Source of the DNA: Sorangium aterium
Lineage (GTDB): Bacteria; Myxococcota_A; Polyangia; Polyangiales; Polyangiaceae
Direction of reading: 5' to 3'
Assembly: GCF_028368935.1 (NCBI RefSeq)
Contig: NZ_JAQNDK010000001.1
Location: 372,001-436,000, forward strand
DNA length: 64,000 nt
The position numbers and the translations under genes are program-made. A model generated the notes under the pieces. That model was not told the origin of the DNA. It made no database searches and was given only the letters and a program-made list of their open reading frames with translations. The stretch's first letter is position 1. Every line of letters starts with the position of its first letter. Below, piece by piece: positions 53,459-62,843 of this stretch.

Positions 53459-56254
53459 TCAGTGATCGCCGTCAGGCGTTTCCTCTTTCTTCGGCTTTTT
53501 GAAGTACCGCACGCGCTTCTGCTGCAGCGGGTACCAGACGCTGTGCGGAACGATCGGTGTGGATTCGAACATCCGGCCAGCGCCGGGCGCCTCGGCGCGC
53601 GTGAGCCGGACGGCGCGCGGACCTGACGGCGGGTGGACGGCGGCGCCGGAGAGATCGGTATCGCCGCCGAGGGCCACCGTGAGCGGCCGGGGAAGGTAGA
53701 TCCGCGAGGAGCAGCCGAGCCCCGCCAGGAAATCCTGGAGCAGCTTGGCGTCGCGCGGGTGCGGGTCGACGAGCGCCGGGGGCGGCGCCGATGCGTCCGG
53801 CGCCAGCGCGGCGTCCGGCGCGCTGGACGGCCCGGCCGCGACCCGCTCGACGTAGATCAGCATCCCGTCCTCGTCGTTGACGCCCAGCGCGGCCACGGCC
53901 CTCGCGCTGCCGAGCGCCCCCGTCGCGACCCGGACCGCGCCGCGCACCGGGGCTGTCGGCGAGGCGGAGAAGGACCCGGCCGAGTGCCAGATGCTCGATC
54001 CCTCGCCCTGCACCGCGCCGTGCGTCGCGGCGCCGTCGCTGAAGACCGCCACGGTCGCGCCCGCGCCGGCCGGCGCGGGCGCCCCGGGCTCGCCCACCGG
54101 CGCGGCCGTGACGGTCCGCGGATCCACCTTGAGCACCCGCAACCGGACGTCGGGCCGCGCGGGATCGGGGCGGATCTCGGTGAGCGCGAGCGCATAGGGG
54201 AAGCCGTGCTGCGGGAGCCCCTGGGTGCGCCAGGCGCCCTCCCCCGCCACGGCCGGCGCCGCGCGGGGCGCCAAGGGCGGCCCCGGCAACAGGTGGCGCA
54301 GGGTCATGTAGAAGAAGTCGCGCGCCTCCCGCCGGATATAGCGGGGAAAGTTCATCAGGCCCATGCCGCGGATGAGCCGGCGGCCGCGGAACCGGTAGCC
54401 CGAGAGCCCCGAGACGTCGCCCTCGGTCTCCCATTCCCCCTGGAGCGGGCGCCCCAGCGGCGGCAGCTCGCCGTTCGGCGCCACACGATAGAACTCGAGC
54501 CCGCTGTGGCCAGCGTTCATGTCGAGCGCGATCCCGTAGGCGCAACGGGCCTGGATCATCGCCTGGGCCAGGGCCTCGGGGCTGACGTCGGCGCCATAGA
54601 AATAGGCGACGAAGCGCTCGCGGGTCAGGCAGATGCCGGTCCTGACCGTGTGCGTCTTGTCGGCCCACCCGGGCGGCGTGCCTCCCCACCACGTCCGGCC
54701 GAAGGGATTGAATTTCTCGTCCTCGACCATGACCGTCATGTTCTGGCGGAACGACAGCATCCATTCGGGGACGGTCTCGTCCTCCGACCAGCTCCCGAAG
54801 ACGGTGCTGCCGTCGCGCCGGACGGCCACCGTCGCGGCGTAGGGCTTCGGCGGCAGGTACATCACCCCGTCGGCCATCATGCCGAACTCGCCGTGCATCG
54901 CCTGGAAGCCGGCGTTCGACGCGGCGACCACGCGCTTCATGACCTCGGGCGTGCGCGGGATGAGCCCCGGCCCGGCCTCGCCCGTCGCGCCCTTGGGCTC
55001 CACCGTGCCCGCCATCATGTGGAGCTCCACCTGGCGCGGGTCCCAGAGCGCGATGTAGACGCGCGTCGCCTTGCGCGAGCGATCCGTCCGGAGGAACGTG
55101 GTCATGAACGCCGGCGGGAGCCCGTCGAGCTGGCGCACGAAGGCGTCGCCGCCCTGCGGGTTCCACTGCCCCTCGCCCGGCAGCGGCGGCGTCACCCAGG
55201 GCTCGAGCGGCGCCGGCGGCCAGCCGATCTCGGGATCGATCGGGATCTGGCGGACAGGCGGATCCAGCTCGCTCTGGCCGAGGTCCGAGGCGATGTCCTC
55301 CGCGCCGGTGTCGCCCGTCACCGCCTCCTTGTTGCGGAGGACGAAATCGAGCGCCGTGAACGCCACGGCCTTGACCGTCTGCATCGCGGCGTCGCCGATC
55401 ACGAGGCGCACCCGGTCGACCGCCCAGGTGACGAGGTTCCCCGGCCGCGCGACCTCGGACGCCTCGGCGCGGATCCACGCGGGCAGCGCCGCGTCGTCCG
55501 CGCCGCGCACCGGCAGGCGCGCCTCGCGGCCGCCCGCGCGGACGACGACCGCGCTGTCGTCCTCCAGGGCGACGGCGACGTCCCCCGCGTCCGGGCCGCG
55601 GCGGCTCCGCGGCTCCTCGGCGCGCGGCTCTTCGGCGCCCGGCTCCTCGGGGTGCGGCTCCTCGGCGACGTCGATCACGAAGGTCCGCCGGCCGATCCCG
55701 CGCAGCCGGCCTGTCGCCTGCCAGCTCGTGACGGCGTGCTGGAGCCGCTCGACGAGGGACCAGTCCGCGCCGCCCGAGAGCTCTTGCCCGTCCAGATCGA
55801 GCACGTGCACCGTGGGCGACGCGGCCTCGATCAGCGGGCGCGAGACGTAGGCGAGGGCCTCGCCGCGGAGCACGGGCTTCGACTCGTCCGCGCCGCTCGT
55901 CTCGGTGAGGTTGTGGATCGCCGAGACGTCGAGCAGGACGCCCTCCGGCGAGAGCCTCGCGTCGACGAGGTACAGGTCGGTGGGCTCCCCGCGCTCGCCG
56001 CCGGCGCGCACGCCGCGCGCGACCGCGCGCGCGTCGACGCCGAACGGGTGGAGGCCGCCGCGCGGCGGATCCACCCACACCACGTCGCCCGCCGCCGCGG
56101 CGACGCCCCGCTCCGCGAGCTCCGCGGCGAGCGCGGTCGAGCGGTCGCGGGCGCCTCGGCCGACGGCGGACGACATCGCCACGGCCGCGGACGCGCAGAG
56201 GACGAGGAGGCCGATGCGCTCGCGGCGCAGGAAGGGCGTTTTCGGGGACTGCAT
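53459..56254 (-). CDS. Large exported protein with NAGPA-like (phosphodiester glycosidase) domain
   Basis: A 931-residue protein from ATG 56254 (MQSPKTPFLRRERIG). An N-terminal TM segment (GLLVLCASAAVAMSSAVG) puts the rest outside the cytoplasm. Residues about 60-330 are a mixed domain (GDVVWVDPPRGGLHPFGVD, HNLTETSGADESKPVLRG). From about residue 360 a domain like the NAGPA/phosphodiester-glycosidase family appears: VVAASNAGFQAMHGEFGMM, MADGVMYLPPKPYAATVAV, then the late core RCAYGIALDMNAGHSGLEF, where Asp and the Gly/His/Ser turn lie at the position of the family's catalytic motif. A linker and C-terminal region follow (VRLRVLKVDPRTVTAAP, AVLLQDF-like parts, ending KKPKKEETPDGDH). Its substrate could be a phosphodiester-linked glycan or polymer at the surface. 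The family call is moderate. Confidence 0.75.
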   Translation of the reverse strand: MQSPKTPFLRRERIGLLVLCASAAVAMSSAVGRGARDRSTALAAELAERGVAAAAGDVVWVDPPRGGLHPFGVDARAVARGVRAGGERGEPTDLYLVDARLSPEGVLLDVSAIHNLTETSGADESKPVLRGEALAYVSRPLIEAASPTVHVLDLDGQELSGGADWSLVERLQHAVTSWQATGRLRGIGRRTFVIDVAEEPHPEEPGAEEPRAEEPRSRRGPDAGDVAVALEDDSAVVVRAGGREARLPVRGADDAALPAWIRAEASEVARPGNLVTWAVDRVRLVIGDAAMQTVKAVAFTALDFVLRNKEAVTGDTGAEDIASDLGQSELDPPVRQIPIDPEIGWPPAPLEPWVTPPLPGEGQWNPQGGDAFVRQLDGLPPAFMTTFLRTDRSRKATRVYIALWDPRQVELHMMAGTVEPKGATGEAGPGLIPRTPEVMKRVVAASNAGFQAMHGEFGMMADGVMYLPPKPYAATVAVRRDGSTVFGSWSEDETVPEWMLSFRQNMTVMVEDEKFNPFGRTWWGGTPPGWADKTHTVRTGICLTRERFVAYFYGADVSPEALAQAMIQARCAYGIALDMNAGHSGLEFYRVAPNGELPPLGRPLQGEWETEGDVSGLSGYRFRGRRLIRGMGLMNFPRYIRREARDFFYMTLRHLLPGPPLAPRAAPAVAGEGAWRTQGLPQHGFPYALALTEIRPDPARPDVRLRVLKVDPRTVTAAPVGEPGAPAPAGAGATVAVFSDGAATHGAVQGEGSSIWHSAGSFSASPTAPVRGAVRVATGALGSARAVAALGVNDEDGMLIYVERVAAGPSSAPDAALAPDASAPPPALVDPHPRDAKLLQDFLAGLGCSSRIYLPRPLTVALGGDTDLSGAAVHPPSGPRAVRLTRAEAPGAGRMFESTPIVPHSVWYPLQQKRVRYFKKPKKEETPDGDH

Positions 56255-56414
56255 TCGCGAACAACGCGCGGAGGGGCGGGGCTCTTGCCCGGGCGGCCGA
56301 GAACGACCGGACGCGCGCGCGGCAGCCGTTATCACCGTTTTTGTACCGCGGCCAGGTTCGGGGGCGCGCGGCGCTAGCGTCCGCCGAACCGGCGGTGCTA
56401 CATCGGGCGCGCCC

Positions 56415-56726
56415 ATGTCGAACGCTGACTCGCCCCCTCTCCGCCGCGACGAGGCGCTGACGATAGCGCGCCTCGCCCACCTCGACCTCTCCGCCGAGGA
56501 GATCGAGCGCCTCACCGGTGATCTCGGCAACATCCTCAGCTACGTCCGGCAGCTCGAGGAGCTCGACGTCTCGGCGGTGCCGCCGACGGCGCACGTGCAG
56601 ATCGAGCGGCTGCCGCTCCGCGCCGACGAGGAGGCGCCGAGCCTGCCGCGCGAGGTGGCCCTGCGGGAGGCGCCGCGGGTCGAGGACGACGGGTTCGCCG
56701 TTCCGGCGTTCGTGGACGAGGGGTGA
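56415..56726 (+). CDS. gatC: Asp/Glu-tRNA amidotransferase subunit C
   Basis: A 103-residue subunit of the GatCAB complex that converts Glu-tRNA(Gln) and Asp-tRNA(Asn) to their amide forms. The start [19 protein letters not shown] at ATG 56415 is followed by [19 protein letters not shown] and [19 protein letters not shown], the standard GatC helices, and by [19 protein letters not shown]. The gene ends in a 4-base overlap with gatA (GTGA). gatB is not in the window. Confidence 0.94.
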   Translation: MSNADSPPLRRDEALTIARLAHLDLSAEEIERLTGDLGNILSYVRQLEELDVSAVPPTAHVQIERLPLRADEEAPSLPREVALREAPRVEDDGFAVPAFVDEG

Positions 56727-58285
56727 CGCCGATGGACGCAGCGATCCTCGATCGATCCATCCCGGAGCTCGCGGCGCTCGTGCAGCGCGGCGAGGTGAGC
56801 GCCGAGGAGGTGGCCAGGGCCGCGCTCTCGCGCATCGAGCAGCGCGACGGCGCGCTGGGCGCCTTCCTCACCGTGCAGGGGGAGCAGGCCGTCGCGGCGG
56901 CGCGCGCGCTCGACGCGCGGCGCGCGCGCGGAGAGGCGCTCGGCCCGCTCGCCGGCGTGCCGATCGGGCTCAAGGACGCGCTCTGCACCGAGGGCGCGCC
57001 GACGACCGCCGGCTCGAAGATCCTCACGCGGGCGGCGGCGGGCGGGGACGGCGCGCCCAGGGCGCCCGACCCGGCGCGCGGGTTCCGCCCGCAGTTCGAC
57101 GCGACGGTCGTCGCCCGCCTGCGCGAGGCCGGCGCGATCCTGCCGGGCAAGTGCAACATGGACGAGTTCGCGATGGGCTCGTCGAACGAGAACAGCGCCT
57201 TCGGGCCGGTGAAGAACCCGTGGGACCCGTCGCGCATCCCCGGCGGCTCGTCCGGCGGCAGCGCGGTCGCGGTGGCGGCGGGGATGACGCCCGGCTCGCT
57301 CGGGTCCGACACGGGGGGCTCCATCCGCCAGCCGGCGAGCCTCACCGGCGTCGTCGGCATCAAGCCGACGTACGGCCGCGTCTCCCGTTACGGCCTCATC
57401 GCGTTCGCCTCGAGCCTCGACCAGATCGGGCCGTTCGCGCAGGACGTGAAGGGCGCGGCGCGCCTGCTCGAGGTGATCTCGGGCCGCGATCCGCGCGACG
57501 CGACGAGCCTCGACGCCCCGGTGGGGGCCTACGAGGCCGCGTGCGGCCGCGACGTCGCGGGGCTGCGCATCGGGGTGCCCGAGGAGTACTTCGCGAAGGG
57601 CATCGACGCCCGGGTCGAGGCGAAGGTGCGGGAGGCCATCGAGGGCCTGCGCGGGCTCGGCTGCGAGATCAAGCCCGTGCGCCTGCCGCACACGCGGTAC
57701 GCCGTGGCGGCCTACTACATCGTCGCGACGGCCGAGGCGTCGTCCAACCTGGCGCGCTTCGACGGCGTGCGCTTCGGGCTGCGCGTGGAGGGCGACCGCG
57801 GGGGGAAGGCGGACCTCCAGGGCCTCTACGGCCGGACGCGCGGCGAGGGGTTCGGCCGGGAGGTGAAGCGCCGGATCCTGCTCGGCACGTACGTGCTGTC
57901 CGCGGGCTACTACGACGCGTATTACCTGCGCGCGCAGAAGGTCAGGACGCTGATCCGGCGCGATTTCGACGAGGCCTTCCGCGAGGTCGATCTCATCGCG
58001 GCGCCGGTCTCGCCGACGGTCGCGTTCCGGCTGGGGGAGCGGGTGGACGATCCGCTGTCGATGTACCTGGCCGACGTCTACACGCTGCCCGCCAGCATGG
58101 CGGGGCTGCCCGCGATCAGCGTCCCGTGCGCGACCGCGCAGGCGCCGGACGGCGGGCCTGCGCTGCCCGTCGGCCTGCAGCTCATCGGCCCTGCGCTGGA
58201 GGAGGCGCGGCTCTGCCAGGCGGCCTACGCGTGGGAGCAGATCTCCCCGGTGCGCGGGCTGCGCGCGTGCGTGTCGAACGCGTGA
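56723..58285 (+). CDS. gatA: Asp/Glu-tRNA amidotransferase subunit A
   Basis: A 520-residue amidase that releases ammonia from glutamine for the GatCAB complex. GTG 56723 overlaps gatC; ATG 56732 is an alternative. The Ser-cisSer-Lys triad sits in [19 protein letters not shown] (Lys) and in [19 protein letters not shown] with [17 protein letters not shown] (Ser residues). [19 protein letters not shown] and [19 protein letters not shown] follow as usual. The C-terminal half has [18 protein letters not shown] and [19 protein letters not shown]. Length and motifs match GatA rather than a stand-alone amidase. Confidence 0.96.
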   Translation: MTPMDAAILDRSIPELAALVQRGEVSAEEVARAALSRIEQRDGALGAFLTVQGEQAVAAARALDARRARGEALGPLAGVPIGLKDALCTEGAPTTAGSKILTRAAAGGDGAPRAPDPARGFRPQFDATVVARLREAGAILPGKCNMDEFAMGSSNENSAFGPVKNPWDPSRIPGGSSGGSAVAVAAGMTPGSLGSDTGGSIRQPASLTGVVGIKPTYGRVSRYGLIAFASSLDQIGPFAQDVKGAARLLEVISGRDPRDATSLDAPVGAYEAACGRDVAGLRIGVPEEYFAKGIDARVEAKVREAIEGLRGLGCEIKPVRLPHTRYAVAAYYIVATAEASSNLARFDGVRFGLRVEGDRGGKADLQGLYGRTRGEGFGREVKRRILLGTYVLSAGYYDAYYLRAQKVRTLIRRDFDEAFREVDLIAAPVSPTVAFRLGERVDDPLSMYLADVYTLPASMAGLPAISVPCATAQAPDGGPALPVGLQLIGPALEEARLCQAAYAWEQISPVRGLRACVSNA

Positions 58286-58301
58286 CGAGCGGGGCGCGCC
58301 G

Positions 58302-58898
58302 ATGAGCTCCGCGATCACCGTGGCGGCGGCCGGCCCCGAGCACCTCCCGGGGCTCGAGGCGCTCTTCGAGGCCGCCGGCACGCCCTGCTACTGCCGGTAC
58401 TACCACTTCGGCGGCACCAACAACGAGTGGCTCGCGCGGTGCTCGGACGGCCAGGGCGAGAACCGCCGGGAGTTCGCCGAGGCGCTCGCCTCGGGCAGCG
58501 ACGAGGCGCGCGGCGTCGTGGCGCTCGCGCCGGAGGCGCCGCACGTCGTCGGGTGGCTCAAGGTCGCGCCCGCGGCGGCCGTGGCGAAGGCGTACGAGCG
58601 CCGCCTGTACCGCGGGCTTCCGTGCTTCGCGGGTGATCGCGCCGGCGTCTTCCTGATCGGCTGCGCCGTCGTGCACCCGGACTACCGGCGGCGAGGGGTC
58701 GCGACCGCGCTCGTCGCGGGCGCGGTGGAGCTCGCGCCCGCCTGGGGCGCGCGCGCCCTCGAGGCCCTGCCCCGCCGCCCGAAGGAGGCGGTGAGCGACG
58801 AGGAGCTGTGGACCGGCCCGGTCTCCGCGTTCACGCGGAACGGATTCGCCGAGGTGCACACGTTCGAGCCGTATCCGGTCCTGCGCCGGGTGTTGTGA
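58302..58898 (+). CDS. GNAT-family N-acetyltransferase
   Basis: A 198-residue acetyltransferase from ATG 58302, 16 bases after gatA on the same strand. The acetyl-CoA site is VHPDYRRRGVATALVAGAV. GVFLIGCAVVHPDYRRR and VAGAVELAPAWGARALEAL are typical of strands 4-5 and the following helix. The N-terminal part has a Cys-rich segment (TPCYCRYYHFGGTNNEWLA) often seen in a GNAT subgroup of unknown substrate. It ends with WTGPVSAFTRNGFAEVHTF, the usual final strand. The substrate is unknown. Confidence 0.85.
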   Translation: MSSAITVAAAGPEHLPGLEALFEAAGTPCYCRYYHFGGTNNEWLARCSDGQGENRREFAEALASGSDEARGVVALAPEAPHVVGWLKVAPAAAVAKAYERRLYRGLPCFAGDRAGVFLIGCAVVHPDYRRRGVATALVAGAVELAPAWGARALEALPRRPKEAVSDEELWTGPVSAFTRNGFAEVHTFEPYPVLRRVL

Positions 58899-58976
58899 CA
58901 GCGCCGCGGCGGGCCCCGGCCAGGGTCGCGCTTCGCTTGCGCGCGCCGGCCGACCAGGTAGTGTCGCGCCCCGCGC

Positions 58977-60149
58977 ATGGCTCCCACGTCCGAGCACCCT
59001 GAAGCCGCGGCCCACGACGCCGCCGAGCGAAGCTCCACCGCCGGCGCAGATCACGCGGAGCCTGCCTCCTCCGCAGGCGCGGCCACGACCGGCGGGAGCG
59101 AGCCCCCGGCGTCCGCGGCGGCGGAGTCCTCGCCGACCAGCCGGCGCGCGTCGCCCAGCTCGAGGGGCCGGGTCATCGCGCTCACCGGCGCAGCGTCCTT
59201 CCTCGGGCGCAACCTGATCGGGATCCTCGAGGAGGACCCGCGCATCGCGCGCGTGGTGGCCATCGACATCAAGCGGCCGGACACGGGCGGCTCCAAGCTG
59301 CGCATGCACACGGTCGACCTGACGGAGCCCGCGTCGGAGGAGCGCGTCGCCGAGGTGCTCGCGGCCGAGCAGGTGGACACGCTCGTCCACCTCTGCTTCC
59401 TGTCGTCGCCCACGCCGGCGACCGCCTGGGCCCACGAGCTCGAGTCGGTCGGCACGATGCACCTGCTCCACGGCGCGCGCCAGGCGAGCCTGCGCAAGCT
59501 GATCCTCTGGAGCCAGACGATCCTCTACGGCGCGCACCCGACCAACCCCAATTTCCTCACGGAGAAGCACCCGCTCCGGGCGGACCCGGACGAGCGCTTC
59601 TTCGCGGACAAGATGGCCGCCGAGCGGGAGCTCAACGCCTTCGGCGCGAAGGCCAAGGGCACGACCGTCACCATCCTGCGGACCGCGCCGATCCTCGGCC
59701 CGACGGTCCAGAACTACGTCACCCGGTTCCTGGCGCGGCGCCTGGTCATGACGATGCTCGGCTTCGATCCGCTGTGGCAGTTCATCCACGAGGTCGACGC
59801 CATCGCCGCCTTCAAGCTGGCCATCGACAGCGATTTTCCCGGGACCTTCAACATCGTGGGCGACGGCGTGCTGCCGCTGTCCACGATCGTGCGCCTCGCG
59901 GGCCGGACGGCGGTCCCCGTGCTGCACAGCGCCGCCGGGCCGCTCGTCTCCGCGCTCTGGGCGGCGCACGCGGCGATCGCCCCGCCCGGCTTCCTGCGGT
60001 ACCTGCGCTATCTCTGCGTGGCGGACGGCGAGAAGGCGGCGCAGGTCATGGGGTTCCGGCCGGTCTACACGACGCGCGAGGCGTTGCTCGATTACACAAG
60101 CGCGCAGCGGCTGCGGGACGTGCGCCTCCTGCAAGAGACGCCTGCGTGA
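58977..60149 (+). CDS. Extended-SDR NAD-dependent epimerase/dehydratase-like protein 2
   Basis: A 390-residue SDR from ATG 58977. It has an Ala/Glu/Pro-rich N-terminal tail of about 60 residues that the other copy lacks. The Rossmann core is VIALTGAASFLGRNLIGIL, with Ser at the second Gly position, and VVAIDIKRPDTGGSKLRMH. The Y-x3-K site appears as FFADK, so Tyr is replaced by Phe while Lys is kept. ILRTAPILGPTVQNYVTRF and MLGFDPLWQFIHEVDAIAA match the corresponding blocks in SDR 1 at 25722. The C-terminal part has STIVRLAGRTAVPVLHSAA and RYLRYLCVADGEKAAQVMG. It lies 20 bases before an acyltransferase gene on the same strand. Confidence 0.88.
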   Translation: MAPTSEHPEAAAHDAAERSSTAGADHAEPASSAGAATTGGSEPPASAAAESSPTSRRASPSSRGRVIALTGAASFLGRNLIGILEEDPRIARVVAIDIKRPDTGGSKLRMHTVDLTEPASEERVAEVLAAEQVDTLVHLCFLSSPTPATAWAHELESVGTMHLLHGARQASLRKLILWSQTILYGAHPTNPNFLTEKHPLRADPDERFFADKMAAERELNAFGAKAKGTTVTILRTAPILGPTVQNYVTRFLARRLVMTMLGFDPLWQFIHEVDAIAAFKLAIDSDFPGTFNIVGDGVLPLSTIVRLAGRTAVPVLHSAAGPLVSALWAAHAAIAPPGFLRYLRYLCVADGEKAAQVMGFRPVYTTREALLDYTSAQRLRDVRLLQETPA

Positions 60150-60169
60150 TGCGGTTCGGGGGGTGAGCG

Positions 60170-61426
60170 ATGGGCACGGAGCACGATCGAGAGCTCGAGG
60201 AAGCAGGGAACGGATCGCCGTCGACGCGCGGGCGCCCCGACAGGACGGGGCCCAGGCAGGTCGTGCCGAGCGCCGACGTCGAGGACGAGGAGGCCCGGTA
60301 CCTGGCGCCGATCGGCCCGACGGAGCCCTCGGACGGGCGGAAGACGCAGTCGTCCGAGGGGCACGCCCCGGTGGTGCCGGTGACGACCGAGGAGCTCCAG
60401 CGCCAGATCACGGAGCTCGAGGCGCGGCTCAAGCGGATGCTCGCCGGGGGCCCGTCGCCCGACGCGAGCTGCGCGGCGGGAGGTGAGCCCGAGACCGAGC
60501 GGAGCCCGCGCCAGGGCGGAGCGCCCGCGGCGTCGGCCGGCTTCGCCAGCGAGCCGCCGCTCTCCGAGCCCGGGACGGCGCGCGACGTCCTGTCGACCGA
60601 TTTCTACCTGCGGCAGTGGGGCCGCGCCGGCCTGCGCCGCCGCTCGGAGGAGGTCGACGAGTTCGGCTTCGATCCCAAGTACGAGGCCCGGTACAGGTCG
60701 CTCTTCGACTTCCTGCACAGGCACTATTTCAGGATCGAACTCGAGGGCATCGAGCGCATCCCCGCCGAGGGGCGGTGCCTCGTCGTGTCCAACCATTCGG
60801 GCGGGCCCATCCCCTACGACGGGCTCATGCTGCGGGCCGCGGTGCGGCGGGAGCACCCGGCGCGGCGGGAGCTCCGCTGGCTGGCCGACGATTTCGTGTA
60901 CTACCTGCCGTTCGCCGGCACGATCATGAACCGGCTCGGGGCCGTGCGGGCCTGCCAGGAGAACGCCGAGCGGCTGCTCGCGGGCGAGCGGCTCATCGCG
61001 GTCTTCCCGGAGGGCGTCAAGGGCAGCGGGAAGCTCTACAAGGAGCGGTACCAGCTCCAGCGCTTCGGTCGCGGCGGCTTCATCCGGCTCTGCCTGCGCA
61101 CGCGCACGCCGCTCGTCCCGTGCGCCATCGTGGGGGCCGAGGAGACGAACCCGCTGTTCTATCGGGTCGAGCACCTCACGCGCGCGCTCGGCATCCCGTA
61201 CCTGCCCATCACCCCGACGTTCCCTGCGCTCGGGCCGCTGGGCCTCGTGCCGGCGCCCACCAAGTGGAAGATCCGCCTGGCCGATCCCGTGCGGTTCGAC
61301 GCGTACGGCCCGGAGGCGGCGGACGATCAGATCCTGGTGCGGCGCCTCGCGGAGCGCGTGCGCGCCACGATCCAGGGGCTCATTGACGAGACCCTGGCCA
61401 CCCGGAAGTCGATCTGGTTCGGATGA
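60170..61426 (+). CDS. Lysophospholipid/1-acylglycerol-type acyltransferase 2
   Basis: A 418-residue PlsC-like acyltransferase with a disordered acidic N-terminal region (residues 1-130, SRTRGRPDRTGPRQVVPS-type sequence) absent from copy 1. A gggggg site precedes ATG 60170. The catalytic region is CLVVSNHSGGPIPYDGLML, and the acceptor motif is FPEGVKGSGKLYKERYQLQ, with TPLVPCAIVGAEETNPLFY. The C-terminal RKSIWFG parallels RKSVFW in copy 1. It follows SDR 2 directly and its ATGA overlaps truB. The pair most likely acts on the same lipid. Confidence 0.9.
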   Translation: MGTEHDRELEEAGNGSPSTRGRPDRTGPRQVVPSADVEDEEARYLAPIGPTEPSDGRKTQSSEGHAPVVPVTTEELQRQITELEARLKRMLAGGPSPDASCAAGGEPETERSPRQGGAPAASAGFASEPPLSEPGTARDVLSTDFYLRQWGRAGLRRRSEEVDEFGFDPKYEARYRSLFDFLHRHYFRIELEGIERIPAEGRCLVVSNHSGGPIPYDGLMLRAAVRREHPARRELRWLADDFVYYLPFAGTIMNRLGAVRACQENAERLLAGERLIAVFPEGVKGSGKLYKERYQLQRFGRGGFIRLCLRTRTPLVPCAIVGAEETNPLFYRVEHLTRALGIPYLPITPTFPALGPLGLVPAPTKWKIRLADPVRFDAYGPEAADDQILVRRLAERVRATIQGLIDETLATRKSIWFG

Positions 61427-62628
61427 AGCGATCTGCCGAGGCGAATCCTCCCCCCATGCCCGAGAACACGACCGAAGGGGATCCGCCCGCCGAGCCCGAG
61501 CGAGCGACGAGCAGGGGCGCGCGGCCGGAGGGCGTGCTGGTGATCGACAAGCCGCGCGGGCCGACGAGCCACGACGTCGTGGCCCGCCTGCGCCGCGCCC
61601 TCGGCGTGAAGCGCATCGGGCACGCGGGGACGCTCGACCCGATGGCGTCCGGCGTCCTCGTGGTGCTCGTCGGCGAGGCCACCAAGCTCGCCCCGTACCT
61701 GACCGCGCAGGACAAGCGCTACACGGCGCGCGTCGTCCTCGGCGTGGGGACGGACACCCTCGACGCGGAGGGGGAGATCACCGCGGCGCAGCCCCTGCCG
61801 CCGTGGCTCGACGCGGAGCTCGGCGCCCTTGCGGGGGCCGGCGGGCCTCCCGGCGGTGAGGCGCTCGCGCTCGCGGCGCCGCGCATCGCCGCCGCGGTCG
61901 ACGCGGAGCGGGCGCGGCGGGAGCAGGCGCCGCCGGCCTACTCGGCCATCAAGGTCGCCGGGCAGCGCAGCTACGCCCTGGCGCGCGCCGGCCAGGCGGT
62001 CGACCTGGCGGAGCGGGCCGTCGAGGTCCGGTCGCTCGAGGTGACCGGCGCCTCGCGCGGCGGGCCCGGCGCGCCGGCCGAGGGCGCCGCGCCGGCCGCC
62101 GATGCCGCGCCGGCCGCGGGTGCCGCGCCGGCCGCGGGCGCTGCGTCCGCCACCCTCGATCTCGAGCTCGGGGTGAGCAAGGGCTATTATGTGCGCTCGC
62201 TGGCGCGCGATCTGGGCGCGCACCTCGACGTCCCCGCGCACCTGTCTGCGCTCCGCCGCACGGCGAGCGGCAGCTTCACCGTGGAGCAGGCCGTGTCCCT
62301 CGATGCCGGCGCCGAGGTGCTGCGCGCGTCGCTGCGCCCGCTCGCCGACGCAGCCGCCGCGAGCCTCCCGGTCGCCCGCCTGACCGAGAACGGCGCCCGG
62401 CGCGCGCGCATGGGACAAGCGCTCACGGAATCCGACTTCTCGCTATCTCCTGCGCACCCTGGCGCTGCTGTATGGCTCGATCCGGACGGAGTTGTCGTGG
62501 CGCTCGGCGCTGCCGAGGTCGCCGATGAGAGCGCCGCTGATGGCCTTCCAGCGCCATCAGCGACTCGATTTTCCGTCCTGCGCGGCTTTTCTGGAGCGCC
62601 CGACATGCGTGGGAATGCTGCTAGATAA
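61423..62628 (+). CDS. truB: tRNA pseudouridine-55 synthase with Ala-rich insertion
   Basis: A 401-residue pseudouridine synthase that makes pseudouridine 55 in tRNA. It overlaps the acyltransferase stop (ATGA). Domain markers are VLVIDKPRGPTSHDVVARL, RIGHAGTLDPMASGVLVVL with the catalytic Asp, GEATKLAPYLTAQDKRYTA, QAPPAYSAIKVAGQRSYAL and GVSKGYYVRSLARDLGAHL. Between the strands near residues 215-245 it carries an Ala/Pro insertion built from three 18-base units. The N-terminal 35 residues are also disordered. The C-terminal part is longer than in E. coli TruB. Function is not in doubt. Confidence 0.94.
   Translation: MKRSAEANPPPMPENTTEGDPPAEPERATSRGARPEGVLVIDKPRGPTSHDVVARLRRALGVKRIGHAGTLDPMASGVLVVLVGEATKLAPYLTAQDKRYTARVVLGVGTDTLDAEGEITAAQPLPPWLDAELGALAGAGGPPGGEALALAAPRIAAAVDAERARREQAPPAYSAIKVAGQRSYALARAGQAVDLAERAVEVRSLEVTGASRGGPGAPAEGAAPAADAAPAAGAAPAAGAASATLDLELGVSKGYYVRSLARDLGAHLDVPAHLSALRRTASGSFTVEQAVSLDAGAEVLRASLRPLADAAAASLPVARLTENGARRARMGQALTESDFSLSPAHPGAAVWLDPDGVVVALGAAEVADESAADGLPAPSATRFSVLRGFSGAPDMRGNAAR
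62086..62139. repeat. Three 18-base coding repeats inside truB
   Basis: Three head-to-tail units (gccgcgccggccgcgggt and close variants) encode Ala-Ala-Pro-Ala-Ala-Gly/Asp inside truB. The insert lies in a loop between conserved strands, so it probably does not disturb the active site. Confidence 0.85.
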
Positions 62629-62843
62629 GAGAAACCCACAGCACACGGCAATTCCCTGGACTTCGGCAGATCTACGGCGCATGTCACTGGAAGCGCTCGG
62701 CAGGATCGGTCGAGCTGGGGAGTCCGCCTTCGGGCGAGAGCGGCAAGAACGCGTGGTTCCGTCATCTCCTGAGATTTCGCGTCCCGGTCCGGTTGCGCTC
62801 CCCTCGCCTGTTCCGTTACGATTCGTCCGTTAGGAGCCTCTGT

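Noticed and set aside
53633-56377. 914-residue plus-strand frame antisense to the NAGPA-like gene
   Set aside because: Arg/Ala/Val/Asp-rich shadow without signal sequence, domain or ribosome-binding site.
62629-62843. Small gene between truB and the CBS-domain gene
   Set aside because: The frames in this 215-base gap are short and lack signatures; one starting at 62492 is only an overlapping truB shadow.
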